A stretch of DNA of 64,000 nucleotides, taken from positions 1 to 64,000 of the forward strand of contig JAJDYJ010000084.1 in NCBI GenBank assembly GCA_022822865.1, in the 5' to 3' direction. This DNA comes from Pseudomonadales bacterium (lineage in GTDB: Bacteria; Pseudomonadota; Gammaproteobacteria; Pseudomonadales; Pseudohongiellaceae). Below the pieces are notes generated by a model. The model searched no databases. It was given only the letters and a program-made list of their open reading frames with translations, and had not been told where the DNA came from. This document shows positions 1 to 7,492 of this stretch, one piece after another (positions within the stretch are counted from its first letter, which is position 1; each line of letters opens with the position of its first letter). The translations under genes were made by a program, and so were the position numbers.

Positions 1-119
1 CCGGATCGCGCCGGAAACGACGCAAACCCCCACTGGATCGAAGAAAAACCGCCTCCCGGATACCCGGTTACAACCGATCGGACGGAATCGGCAAACGAAA
101 AAAGACCAGAAAACGGAGT

Positions 120-479
120 TTACGGACAAGAACTAGTTGGATCCTTGATAGCGAGAATTTTCGAATAGCTTGCCACACCCTGCAGTGGCCAATCCCAGTT
201 CTCGTCGTACTCTTGACACCACGCCACATACTTTCTGATGGTTCCATTTTTATTGCTTCGAATGCCACCCCAATCTTTAACAATCTCGATGGCAAGAGTA
301 TTTCTTTTCGTATTGTCATTGTCAGCGTCTTTCCAAAGCTTATGTAGATGAAATTTTAAGCATTTATTTTCCTCATAGCTATCTCCAGAAAATCCGTATA
401 AAGGTTTTGAAATTGGCCATCTATAATCTTTTTCAAGATTTGGAAGGCTTGTTTCGAAGTACCTTAACAATGAATCCAT
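120..479 (-). CDS. Hypothetical protein, AT-rich, probably 3'-truncated
   Basis: This 119-residue ORF is clearly richer in A/T than its surroundings and uses many Lys, Asn and Asp codons, which suggests recent acquisition. It begins MDSLLRYFETSLPN and ends abruptly with KDPTSSCP. The stretch YSKILAIKDPT looks like the middle of a larger soluble domain rather than a natural C-terminus, so the gene was probably cut by a rearrangement near position 140; this is inference. It has no signal peptide or membrane segment. It lies 34 bp downstream of another small minus-strand ORF and could be co-transcribed with it. I do not recognise the family and assign no function. Confidence 0.45.
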   Translation of the reverse strand: MDSLLRYFETSLPNLEKDYRWPISKPLYGFSGDSYEENKCLKFHLHKLWKDADNDNTKRNTLAIEIVKDWGGIRSNKNGTIRKYVAWCQEYDENWDWPLQGVASYSKILAIKDPTSSCP

Positions 480-513
480 GACATACTTCCCAAAAAGTTA
501 TGAGTATCTGTGT

Positions 514-771
514 TCAGTGCCTGATGTTCTTTTCCCTGGCTTCCTGGGAGTCTGATTTTGCGGGCCACCAGACGGCGGGAGGAGAGAGGGTCCAGGCGCA
601 GTCTTCGGGGTCCATCCAGGCGGCGGGTTGGGCGCTGCCGTCGAATATGGGTATGGTGCCGTCGGTGAACTTCCAGTCGCGGTTCGCGGCGTCTTCTATC
701 GCTTCCATAAGGGTATCGCCGTTCAGGGGCACGAGTCCGTCCACCGGATTGCTTGCATAGAATTTTGCCAT
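514..771 (-). CDS. Small hypothetical protein (85 aa)
   Basis: The start chosen is MAKFYASNPVDG because GGAGG stands about 8 bases before that ATG; a second ATG two codons upstream is too close to the same site. The protein is acidic and Trp-rich (PPAVWWPAK), with no signal peptide or transmembrane helix and no motif I recognise. It precedes the AT-rich ORF at 120-479 on the same strand with a 34-bp gap, so the two may form a small transcription unit. The good ribosome site argues for a real gene; function unknown. Confidence 0.5.
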   Translation of the reverse strand: MAKFYASNPVDGLVPLNGDTLMEAIEDAANRDWKFTDGTIPIFDGSAQPAAWMDPEDCAWTLSPPAVWWPAKSDSQEAREKNIRH

Positions 772-1028
772 GTTCATATCCTCCGTATTCGCGTTCACCA
801 AGCGGCAGTTCAGCCTTCGGCTGCGGTTTCAGCCGGGCAACAAGCGAAATCTGCCACGGATTTAGTCTGAGTGATTCAGGACAAAGAAGGGCCTTCTCTG
901 AGTGGAAGGCTCTTGAATTGACGTCGAGCCATTATCCTGATTTTCATCATAAATTCAAGCAATTTTTCCGTAACAAGCGCGTAACTAATTGAACTAACGA
1001 GACTTATTAGATTATTCGTCTCCGCTTG
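772..1028. other. Intergenic region without a recognisable gene
   Basis: About 257 bp between two minus-strand genes. It contains the ribosome binding site of the 514-771 gene and a weak inverted repeat (GGGCCTT and AAGGCTC, near 890-930) with no T-run. No convincing ORF, RNA gene or repeat copy is visible. Confidence 0.5.
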
Positions 1029-1547
1029 CTATCGAGCCACCGCTTCGTACATCCACACCGAACCCGAGGTGACGGCGGCATCGTCGGTTACCGCGCCCGG
1101 GGCCGCGCCGCCGTATTTGCGGGCGAACTCGGAAAGAACCGGCCCCACGTCGGGGCCGCCCGTGACGCGTTCGAGATCCAGGTCGTAGAGGCTGTCGTCG
1201 ACGCGCAGCACGATGCGGGTGTCGTCGCCCATGTAATGCGGCCATTGTTTCCAGATGCCGCCGTACCAGGTCGTCATGTAGCCGCTGACCAGGAACAGCC
1301 GGCTGTCGTGGACGCCTACCCATACCGTGCGGGTGGTCGCCGGGTCCATGGTTTGGAATTCGACTTCCATGCGGTCGCGCAGGAAGCTCCAGTCGTCGGG
1401 AATCGGCGTGGGTTCCCCGCTGCGGAAAGGGCCGCCGGGAATGACCGCCGCGGGCCCGTCGCTCAGGCGCATGGCGAGCAGGAAGATCCAGACGGCAAGC
1501 GCCGTGCCGACGATGACGATTACCAGCCACTTCAAGAATCTCAACAT
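1029..1547 (-). CDS. Membrane-anchored hypothetical protein, possibly split-barrel fold
   Basis: This 172-residue protein has one N-terminal transmembrane segment (about residues 5-27) followed by a soluble domain that would face the periplasm. The body alternates short strands with conserved-looking aromatic positions (WYGGIWKQWPHYMGDD, RIVLRVDDSLYDLDLERV), which reminds me of small split-barrel nitroreductase or flavin-binding proteins; that is a weak inference. AGGAGACGG before the ATG supports the start. It lies 75 bp downstream of the ABC six-helix protein on the same strand and may share its transcript. No catalytic motif can be named. Confidence 0.6.
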   Translation of the reverse strand: MLRFLKWLVIVIVGTALAVWIFLLAMRLSDGPAAVIPGGPFRSGEPTPIPDDWSFLRDRMEVEFQTMDPATTRTVWVGVHDSRLFLVSGYMTTWYGGIWKQWPHYMGDDTRIVLRVDDSLYDLDLERVTGGPDVGPVLSEFARKYGGAAPGAVTDDAAVTSGSVWMYEAVAR

Positions 1548-1622
1548 TTTTCCGTCTCCTGTATCGCGCCCGCCCGATTCTGTGCCGGGCCGGACAAAAT
1601 AGCAAACCCGGCCGGTCGAATC

Positions 1623-2519
1623 TCAGGTCGCGGGTTGCGCCTTGTTGATGCGTTCGGTGATTTCCGCCAGACGCGTCAGGCTCTGCAAGGCCATGGGCAG
1701 GATCACCGACATCTGGATGAACTCGTAGGAGTAGGTGACGATGGAAAATATCTCGCCGGGGGTGGCGTTTGTTTGCGTCGCGGCGAACCAGAGATTGAAG
1801 CCGAGCATCGTCAGCAGCGCGGTGAAAATCAGTGCGTAGACCACGGATTCGGTATCGGACAGCCGCACCTCGTGGCGGCGCAGGCCGACCAGATGCGCCG
1901 TGATCCGGCTCAGATCCCGGCTTTCCAGCGCCGAGACCTGGGCTTCGGACTGCTCGTTCAGATCGGAATTCAACGTGAAGAAGCGGCGCGCCGACAGGCC
2001 GTAGATACCCAGCATGGCGGCGGCCGCGGCGCCGGCGGCCAGGGCCAGATAACCGTGAAACGAAAACAGCACCACCAGGGCGACGAAAATCTGGATTACC
2101 CCGGTGATCGACATCGGCGCTTCCTTTTCGAGAAAGTCGACGAGTTCGCGCCCCATCAGCAGGCGCGCATTGGTGACGGATACGGCTTCATCCCCGGCGC
2201 GGTCGGCCTGGGCGCCGCCGAGCGCCACGCGCATCGAGCCGTAAGCCCTGGTGTCGTACACCCGTCTGCCGGTGGCCACGACGGTCAACACGGCCATGGC
2301 CCCGATGAATTGATAAAAGGTCGTGTAGTCGCCGTCCAGCAACCCGTCGATCGAGCGCCCGATCAACAGCGGAAACAAGGCCAGCATAGCGGTTTCGAGA
2401 ATGGTAAGCGTCCAGGTGATCACGATCCTGAAGCGGAAGACCCGGAACAGGGTTCCGATGGAAAGGCGGTCTCCGGTCAGGATTCGGGACTTGTAACTTT
2501 TTTCCGGCAGGGAAGTCAT
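1623..2519 (-). CDS. ABC transporter six-transmembrane domain protein without ATPase domain
   Basis: At 298 residues it contains only the transmembrane half of an ABC exporter: hydrophobic segments near residues 28-55, 65-85, 135-175 and 225-275, with a long cytoplasmic coupling stretch (ALESRDLSRITAHLVGLRRHEVRLSDTES). No Walker A, signature or Walker B motif follows, and the neighbouring genes encode no nucleotide-binding protein. Stand-alone six-helix proteins of this type form a recognised family (ABC_membrane_3-like). It may pair with an ATPase elsewhere or have lost transport activity. AGGAG upstream supports the ATG. It diverges from the secreted protein gene at 2702. Confidence 0.75.
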   Translation of the reverse strand: MTSLPEKSYKSRILTGDRLSIGTLFRVFRFRIVITWTLTILETAMLALFPLLIGRSIDGLLDGDYTTFYQFIGAMAVLTVVATGRRVYDTRAYGSMRVALGGAQADRAGDEAVSVTNARLLMGRELVDFLEKEAPMSITGVIQIFVALVVLFSFHGYLALAAGAAAAAMLGIYGLSARRFFTLNSDLNEQSEAQVSALESRDLSRITAHLVGLRRHEVRLSDTESVVYALIFTALLTMLGFNLWFAATQTNATPGEIFSIVTYSYEFIQMSVILPMALQSLTRLAEITERINKAQPAT

Positions 2520-2701
2520 GGAATCTGGTACTCCTCAATTTTCCGGCAAGAGGTTGAGCCTAACCGTGGCCGGGAACCGCTTGATGGTTTATTCGGTGAA
2601 TTCCGCCGAATCCTCGGTAAGCTGCTCCACGGAATCGCGCCGGAAGGGTACCTTGAAATACTGGTACGATGGATCCATTGCAAGTCTGGGGGGACGAAGT
2701 A

Positions 2702-3529
2702 ATGAAACTGAATTTTTCTTCTTTTCTTTGGGGGGCGCCGGTAATCCTGCCGGCATTGATTCTGGGCGCGGCGAGCGCCGTTTTCGCACAACCCGGGATC
2801 GATTCCGTGGCCACCCGTCCGGGTGAAACCATTCTCTTCAATCGCGACTGCGCGAACGAGGAATACTACCAGGTGCGCGCCTACGCGATCCTGGAATCCC
2901 GCGACGGCTCGGCCAGGGCGCTGATGCGTGTCTCGACGGGCTATTTCAGGGCCAGGAACCCAGCCGTGCAAATCGGCTTCAAGCCCCTGGAACTCGATTT
3001 TGAACTCGGTCCGGAATGGGTCGGTTCCGGGTTGTCCATGCAAATCGTGGCAACCGCGGGCGGGCAGGAATTTACGACGTTCGAGTTGGACTCCTATCTC
3101 GATTCCGTTTTCGGCGGCCGGGAGCCGATCCGGCGGCCGTTCGCGACCGATGCCGACGGCCGACTGCAATGGCGGGATTTCGTCGAGCCGGATCTTCGGG
3201 AAACCGGGGCCGACGAAGGCTTCAATGAAACCGACTACCCGTATTTCGACGCCAGTGAACTGGGAATCGGCGATGCGGGCGAGGCGGTCAGTTTCAGCAT
3301 GCGCCTGACCCGTGATAACAGCGATGCGGAGATTCTGCTGACGGGCCCGGAATTCCGGATTCCCGACAGGATCTGGGAGATGGACCTGCCCGAACCACGA
3401 GCCCTGGGTCTGCTGGAATCCCTGAATCCGTTCCAGGAAGGCGGCGTGATCGACTGGTTCGGCAGAGGCGTCAGATACCGTGATTGCATTGACGAACGCA
3501 AGGAAGCCAGACTGCAATTCCATAACTGA
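2702..3529 (+). CDS. Secreted hypothetical protein
   Basis: The ORF track opens at 2669, but the ATG at 2702 gives a proper export signal: MKLNFSSF, a hydrophobic core, then a signal peptidase I site after AVFA, and it is preceded by GGGGGACG. The mature part (about 245 residues) is acidic and beta-rich, with two Cys near the ends (FNRDCANEE and YRDCIDE) that could form a disulfide in the periplasm. I recognise no domain. A 182-bp divergent region separates it from the ABC six-helix gene. It is probably a periplasmic or exported structural protein; function unknown. Confidence 0.65.
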   Translation: MKLNFSSFLWGAPVILPALILGAASAVFAQPGIDSVATRPGETILFNRDCANEEYYQVRAYAILESRDGSARALMRVSTGYFRARNPAVQIGFKPLELDFELGPEWVGSGLSMQIVATAGGQEFTTFELDSYLDSVFGGREPIRRPFATDADGRLQWRDFVEPDLRETGADEGFNETDYPYFDASELGIGDAGEAVSFSMRLTRDNSDAEILLTGPEFRIPDRIWEMDLPEPRALGLLESLNPFQEGGVIDWFGRGVRYRDCIDERKEARLQFHN

Positions 3530-3657
3530 AGCCACGATTTTTCCGCGTCAAACCTCGACAAACCGCGAGGTGAGGGTACAATCCACCGCGTTCAAGCCGA
3601 TATACAAGATCGAGCCTCGCGCTCGGCCGGCTTTGCAGTTGCAACAGGGATTTTTGC

Positions 3658-4203
3658 ATGAACGCGAAAATATTGAGGTTGAACAAGGCCGGCGCGCCGG
3701 TCGCCTGGCTGACGCGGGAAGAAACCGCCACACTCATCGTCAAGGAAATGGTTATCTGGTCGATGGGCGAGGCCGTGCTCGAAATTCGCGGCGGCTACAA
3801 TCGGCTCGGCGAGCGCTCCGTACTGGTGTTGCCAAGCATCGTCGCCTGCGAGGGCAAGGTGCATCGGGACCAGTACCAGCCGCCGCTGGAAAACAGCATC
3901 CTCTTTCGCCGCGACCAGAACCTGTGCATGTATTGCGGCAATGAGTTTGCCGTCGCCGATCTGTCCCGCGACCATGTGCTGCCGCTGTCCCGGGGCGGCA
4001 GGGACAGTTGGACCAATGTCGTGTCTTCCTGCCGCCGCTGCAACAATCACAAGGCCGACCGCACACCGGAAGAGGCGGGCATGCAATTGCTCGCCGTGCC
4101 GTTCGTGCCCAATCAGTACGAGTTCCTCTATCTGACCAATCACAACGTGCTCGCCGACCAGATGGAGTTCCTCAAGGCCCGGTTCTCGCGCTACATGAGC
4201 TGA
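3658..4203 (+). CDS. HNH endonuclease family protein
   Basis: The 181-residue protein carries a textbook HNH nuclease in its second half: a zinc-binding CMYCG, the catalytic core SRDHVLPLSRGGRDSWTN with the DH pair, and the second zinc pair CRRCNNHKADRTPEEA. Such nucleases cut DNA with a single metal ion. The N-terminal 80 residues are typical of the solitary chromosomal HNH proteins common in Proteobacteria and include a strand-rich lead-in ending QPPLENSILFRRDQN. There is no restriction, phage or intein context, so a housekeeping or repair role is more likely than mobile DNA. AGGGA about 8 bases before the ATG supports the start. Confidence 0.85.
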   Translation: MNAKILRLNKAGAPVAWLTREETATLIVKEMVIWSMGEAVLEIRGGYNRLGERSVLVLPSIVACEGKVHRDQYQPPLENSILFRRDQNLCMYCGNEFAVADLSRDHVLPLSRGGRDSWTNVVSSCRRCNNHKADRTPEEAGMQLLAVPFVPNQYEFLYLTNHNVLADQMEFLKARFSRYMS

Positions 4204-4288
4204 TCCCCGGAAAACGTTTGCTTTGCGGCGACGTTAGCAGTAACTTGATTCGCCCTTTCGAATCGATACTGCAAACGGTGCTCCGGGG

Positions 4289-5494
4289 ATGAACGAACTC
4301 AGCGATTCCAGAACCTGCTTCCGGGTGTTAGGCGCCGTGGCCGCGCTTTGCATGGCCGCGGGATCCCAGGCCCAGGACTTGCCCGAATTCGACCGCCAGG
4401 TGCTGGACACTGAATTCCGGGGCGGCTATGGCGTTGGTTTCGCGGATATCGACGGCGACGGCCGGACCGACGTCGTCGCCTGGGCGACGAACCCGGGGCA
4501 ACTGGCCTGGTTCCGCAATCCCGACTGGGACAAGTTCGCCGTCACCTCGACCATGCAAGGCAACATCGACAGCGCGCCGCTCGACATCGACGGCGACGGC
4601 GACATGGATCTGGCCCTGGCGCACGATTTCAGCCTCGGCAATTCCACCGGCGGCGGCGTGATTCACTGGCTGGAGAATCCGGGCGACCCCATGTCCAACG
4701 AGGAATGGCAGGCGCATTACATCGACGAGATTCCGACTTCCCATCGAGTCCATTGGGCCGATGTGAACGGCGACGGCCGGCAGGAACTGGTGAATCTGCC
4801 GATCGTCGGCATAGGCGCGACCGGACCGCTTTACGATGTCGGCCTGCAACTGAAATCCTATCCCGTGCCGGAGGATTTGACTGTAGAACATTGGAACGGC
4901 GTGGTGCTCGACAGCAGCCTGGAAATGTCTCACGGCATCACCACCCTGGATTGGGACGGCGACGGCCGCGAAGACCTGCTGACCGCGAGTTTCGGCGGCG
5001 TGCACCTGTTCCAGCTCGCGACCAATGGGCAGGCAGTGTCGAAATCCCGGGTCGGGGAGGGTCTGCAAGGTCCGGAACGGCCCGGTATCGGCTCAAGCGA
5101 GGTCGGCGTCGGAAGCCTGCCCGGCGGCGGCCGCTTCGTCGCCACGGTAGAACCCTGGCACGGCAACCAGGTGGTGGTTTACCAGGGCGACGAGTTTCCC
5201 TGGAACCGGACCGAAATCGACGATCGCCTCGCCGGCGGCCACGGCCTGGTCACGGCTGACCTCGACAACGACGGGGTCGACGAAATCATTGCCGGCGGAC
5301 GCGCGGAACCGCATCAACTGGCGATTTATCAATACGACGACCGTGCGGAACGATGGCGCCGGGAAGACCTGGATACCGGGGTGGCGGTATCCGGCCTTGC
5401 GGCGGCCGATGTGGACGGCGACGGCGATATCGACCTTGCCGCGATCGGTTCGGCTACCCGCAACGTCGTCGTCTATCTGAACCTGGGGCGCTAG
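4289..5494 (+). CDS. Secreted FG-GAP/VCBS repeat protein
   Basis: A signal peptide (cleavage after GSQA) leads into a series of FG-GAP-like repeats, each with an Asp-rich calcium-binding loop: DIDGDGRTDVVAW, DIDGDGDMDLALA, DVNGDGRQELVN, DWDGDGREDLLTA, DLDNDGVDEIIAGG and DVDGDGDIDLAAIG. About seven such blades imply a complete beta-propeller. Proteins of this class are exported and usually take part in adhesion or polymer binding; no enzymatic domain is attached. The gene stands alone between the HNH gene and the EamA transporter. It uses a plain ATG start with weak ribosome-site support. Confidence 0.85.
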   Translation: MNELSDSRTCFRVLGAVAALCMAAGSQAQDLPEFDRQVLDTEFRGGYGVGFADIDGDGRTDVVAWATNPGQLAWFRNPDWDKFAVTSTMQGNIDSAPLDIDGDGDMDLALAHDFSLGNSTGGGVIHWLENPGDPMSNEEWQAHYIDEIPTSHRVHWADVNGDGRQELVNLPIVGIGATGPLYDVGLQLKSYPVPEDLTVEHWNGVVLDSSLEMSHGITTLDWDGDGREDLLTASFGGVHLFQLATNGQAVSKSRVGEGLQGPERPGIGSSEVGVGSLPGGGRFVATVEPWHGNQVVVYQGDEFPWNRTEIDDRLAGGHGLVTADLDNDGVDEIIAGGRAEPHQLAIYQYDDRAERWRREDLDTGVAVSGLAAADVDGDGDIDLAAIGSATRNVVVYLNLGR

Positions 5495-5542
5495 TATCGC
5501 TCCGGCCTGCAACGAGGGGATTCCAGGAATCCGCAAGACCAT

Positions 5543-6505
5543 ATGCAAAGCCAAGCAAGAAATCCCGTCGCCGGGTTCTTCCTGGCCCTGGTGGCGGCCG
5601 CCATGTGGGGGTGGCTGCCGGTAACGCTGAAGGAACTGCTGCTCGGCATGGACGCCCAGACCATCGTCTGGTACCGATTCCTGGTGGCGGCGGCGGTTCT
5701 TCTCCCCTGGATGGCATGGCTGGGGCGGCTGCCCGCGCCGCGGCAGTTGCGCGGCGGCACCGGCTGGTGGCTGCTGCTGGCCGCGGTGGGCCTGTCGAGC
5801 AACTATTACCTGTTCAGCGTCTCGCTCAATTTCGTCAACGGCGAAACCGCCGAAGCGGTAATCCAGTTGACCACTCTTTTCCTGATTTTCGGCGGCGTGG
5901 TGTTTTATCACGAGCCATTTACCAGGGCCCAGAAACTGGGGACGTCGCTGATCGTAACCGGACTTTTACTGTTCTTTCACGACCGGCTGGCGGAACTCGC
6001 AAATCCGGAAAACGCGCAGACCATCGGCGTATTGATCGTCGTGGCGTCGGCGATCGGCTGGACGACCTATGCGCTGTTGCAGAAGAAACTGAATTCGGAA
6101 TTCACCTCCGCGCAGATTCTCCTGGCCATTTACGTGTTTTCCACGCTGATCCTGCTGCCGTTCATCAATCCCGGCTCGCTCTTCGGCCTGAGCGGCCTGC
6201 AATACGGCCTGCTCGCATTCGCCTGTCTGAATACCCTGGTCGCCTATGGCTGTTTCGCCGAAGCGCTCAAGCTCTGGGACGCGTCCAAGGTCAGCGCGGT
6301 GCTCGCCCTGGCGCCGCTGTTCACCATCAGCTCACTGAAACTGGTAGTCTGGATCAATCCCGATTACGCCTTTTCCGACCGGCTGACCTGGATTTCCATC
6401 GGCGGCGCCATGGTGCTGGTCATCGGTTCCGCGCTCACGGCCATAGTGCCGAAGACCAGGGGCGAAGAGCCCCCGCTGCATGTAACCACTCCCCACGCGG
6501 ACTAG
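5543..6505 (+). CDS. EamA-family (drug/metabolite) transporter
   Basis: The 320 residues form about ten transmembrane helices arranged as two EamA repeats: the first begins FFLALVAAAMWGWLPVTLKE, the second with GVLIVVASAIGWTTYALLQ. The motif AMWGWLPVTLKELL with IVWYRF resembles the RarD branch, but EamA members export or import widely different metabolites, so substrate cannot be deduced. A short polar tail (PKTRGEEPPLHV) ends the protein in the cytoplasm. It starts 48 bp after the FG-GAP gene and is followed by the DUF1499 gene after 27 bp, so the latter two may be co-transcribed. Confidence 0.85.
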   Translation: MQSQARNPVAGFFLALVAAAMWGWLPVTLKELLLGMDAQTIVWYRFLVAAAVLLPWMAWLGRLPAPRQLRGGTGWWLLLAAVGLSSNYYLFSVSLNFVNGETAEAVIQLTTLFLIFGGVVFYHEPFTRAQKLGTSLIVTGLLLFFHDRLAELANPENAQTIGVLIVVASAIGWTTYALLQKKLNSEFTSAQILLAIYVFSTLILLPFINPGSLFGLSGLQYGLLAFACLNTLVAYGCFAEALKLWDASKVSAVLALAPLFTISSLKLVVWINPDYAFSDRLTWISIGGAMVLVIGSALTAIVPKTRGEEPPLHVTTPHAD

Positions 6506-6532
6506 ACCCCGCGAACGCTTCAGGAGGTCAAT

Positions 6533-7273
6533 GTGAATCAGACAACATCGAAAAGAAGCAGGCTTGCAGTCTCCTCGCTAACGCTCGGCCTGCTCGCAAT
6601 CGTACTGCCCGTGCTCGGCGGGCTCGGCACTCGCGTGGGAATCTGGTCATTCGGCATCGGGCTTCTGCTTGCGCCTGTGGGCCTGCTGGCGGGAGTCATC
6701 GGCCTGCTGCTGGGACTCGTTGCCTTGCTGCGGCTGCGGAAGGCGGGAATGCCGCTGGGTTTGGCGGCTTCCGGGACCGGCGTTTCGGCGCTGGGCGCTC
6801 TCTATCTCGGCAGCGCGGTGCTGTCGGCTTTTACCGTGGCGCCGATCCACAACGTGAGCACGGATATCGAAGACCCGCCGGAGTTCACCGTGGCCGCCTC
6901 GCTACGCGCGGAGACCGACAACCCGCTATCTTACGACAGCGAAACGATCGGCCCCCTGCAGCGCGAAGGTTATCCCGACCTCGGACCGCTGGACATGGAT
7001 ATGCCGCGGGATCAGGCATACGAACTCGTGCGCGGCGTCCTCGTCGACATGGGCCTCGAACTCGTGCGCGAGGCTCCCGAACAGGGAGAAATCGAGGCCG
7101 TGGCGACCACTTTCTGGTTCGGTTTCAAGGACGATCTCGTGATCCGGCTGCGCGATACCGGCATGGGCACGCGCATGGACGTCCGCTCGGTCTCGCGAGT
7201 CGGCGTCGTCGACCTCGGCGCCAACGCCGAACGCATTTTCGAGATCATCGACCGGGTCCAGGATGCACGCTGA
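6533..7273 (+). CDS. DUF1499 family membrane protein
   Basis: The start is GTG at 6533: the ATG two bases earlier runs straight into TGA, while AGGAGG lies just upstream at proper spacing. Three hydrophobic segments occupy roughly residues 12-110, followed by a DUF1499 domain with the characteristic opening PIHNVSTDIEDPPEF and the later stretch IEAVATTFWFGFKDDLVIRL. DUF1499 proteins are widespread membrane-linked proteins of unknown biochemical function. Here the DUF follows an unusually long hydrophobic N-terminal part. It probably shares a transcript with the EamA gene upstream. Confidence 0.8.
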   Translation: MNQTTSKRSRLAVSSLTLGLLAIVLPVLGGLGTRVGIWSFGIGLLLAPVGLLAGVIGLLLGLVALLRLRKAGMPLGLAASGTGVSALGALYLGSAVLSAFTVAPIHNVSTDIEDPPEFTVAASLRAETDNPLSYDSETIGPLQREGYPDLGPLDMDMPRDQAYELVRGVLVDMGLELVREAPEQGEIEAVATTFWFGFKDDLVIRLRDTGMGTRMDVRSVSRVGVVDLGANAERIFEIIDRVQDAR

Positions 7274-7301
7274 AGCCGTAAGCAGTTCTCAATTTGCCAA
7301 T

Positions 7302-7380
7302 GAGATTCTGCGACTTCGCTTCGCTGCGCGCAGAATGACAGTGTGGCAAACGGTCATCCTGCGCGTAGTCGCAGGATCTC
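7302..7380. repeat. Palindromic interspersed repeat (nested hairpin)
   Basis: Outer arms GAGATTCTGCGAC (7302-7314) and GTCGCAGGATCTC (7368-7380) are complementary with a single wobble position. Inner arms CGCGCAGAATGA (7327-7338) and TCATCCTGCGCG (7354-7365) also pair with one mismatch. The spurious minus-strand ORF across it reads CHSARSEAKSQ and SCDYAQDD, a translation I associate with dispersed palindromic repeats in many bacterial genomes. It sits between the DUF1499 gene and the alpha/beta hydrolase gene and could act as a transcript-stabilising or terminating structure. Confidence 0.75.
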
Positions 7381-7492
7381 GTCGCCAGAATGAGAATTGT
7401 AGTAAAGCCGCGCGCTGACTTGACCGTCACTTCCGGCTCTGAAAAGATCAGGCCGTTTCACCGATTCTTCCGGATATAGTGGAGTGACCGCC

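Noticed and set aside
120-145. GGATCC and ACTAGT next to each other, resembling a cloning-vector polylinker
   Set aside because: No other vector sequence is present and the sites are read within an ORF; chance occurrence is more likely.
1-168. Plus-strand open frame from the window edge (55 codons to TAG)
   Set aside because: Could be the tail of an upstream gene, but it overlaps the minus-strand ORF and shows no recognisable motif; too little sequence to support it.
1026-2702. 558-residue plus-strand ORF
   Set aside because: Antisense to the membrane protein and ABC six-helix genes; composition (His, Gln, Gly, Arg-rich) is typical of GC-rich shadow frames.
5353-7281. 642-residue plus-strand ORF across the EamA and DUF1499 genes
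   Set aside because: Arg/Gly-rich shadow frame over two genes with clear membrane-protein sequences.
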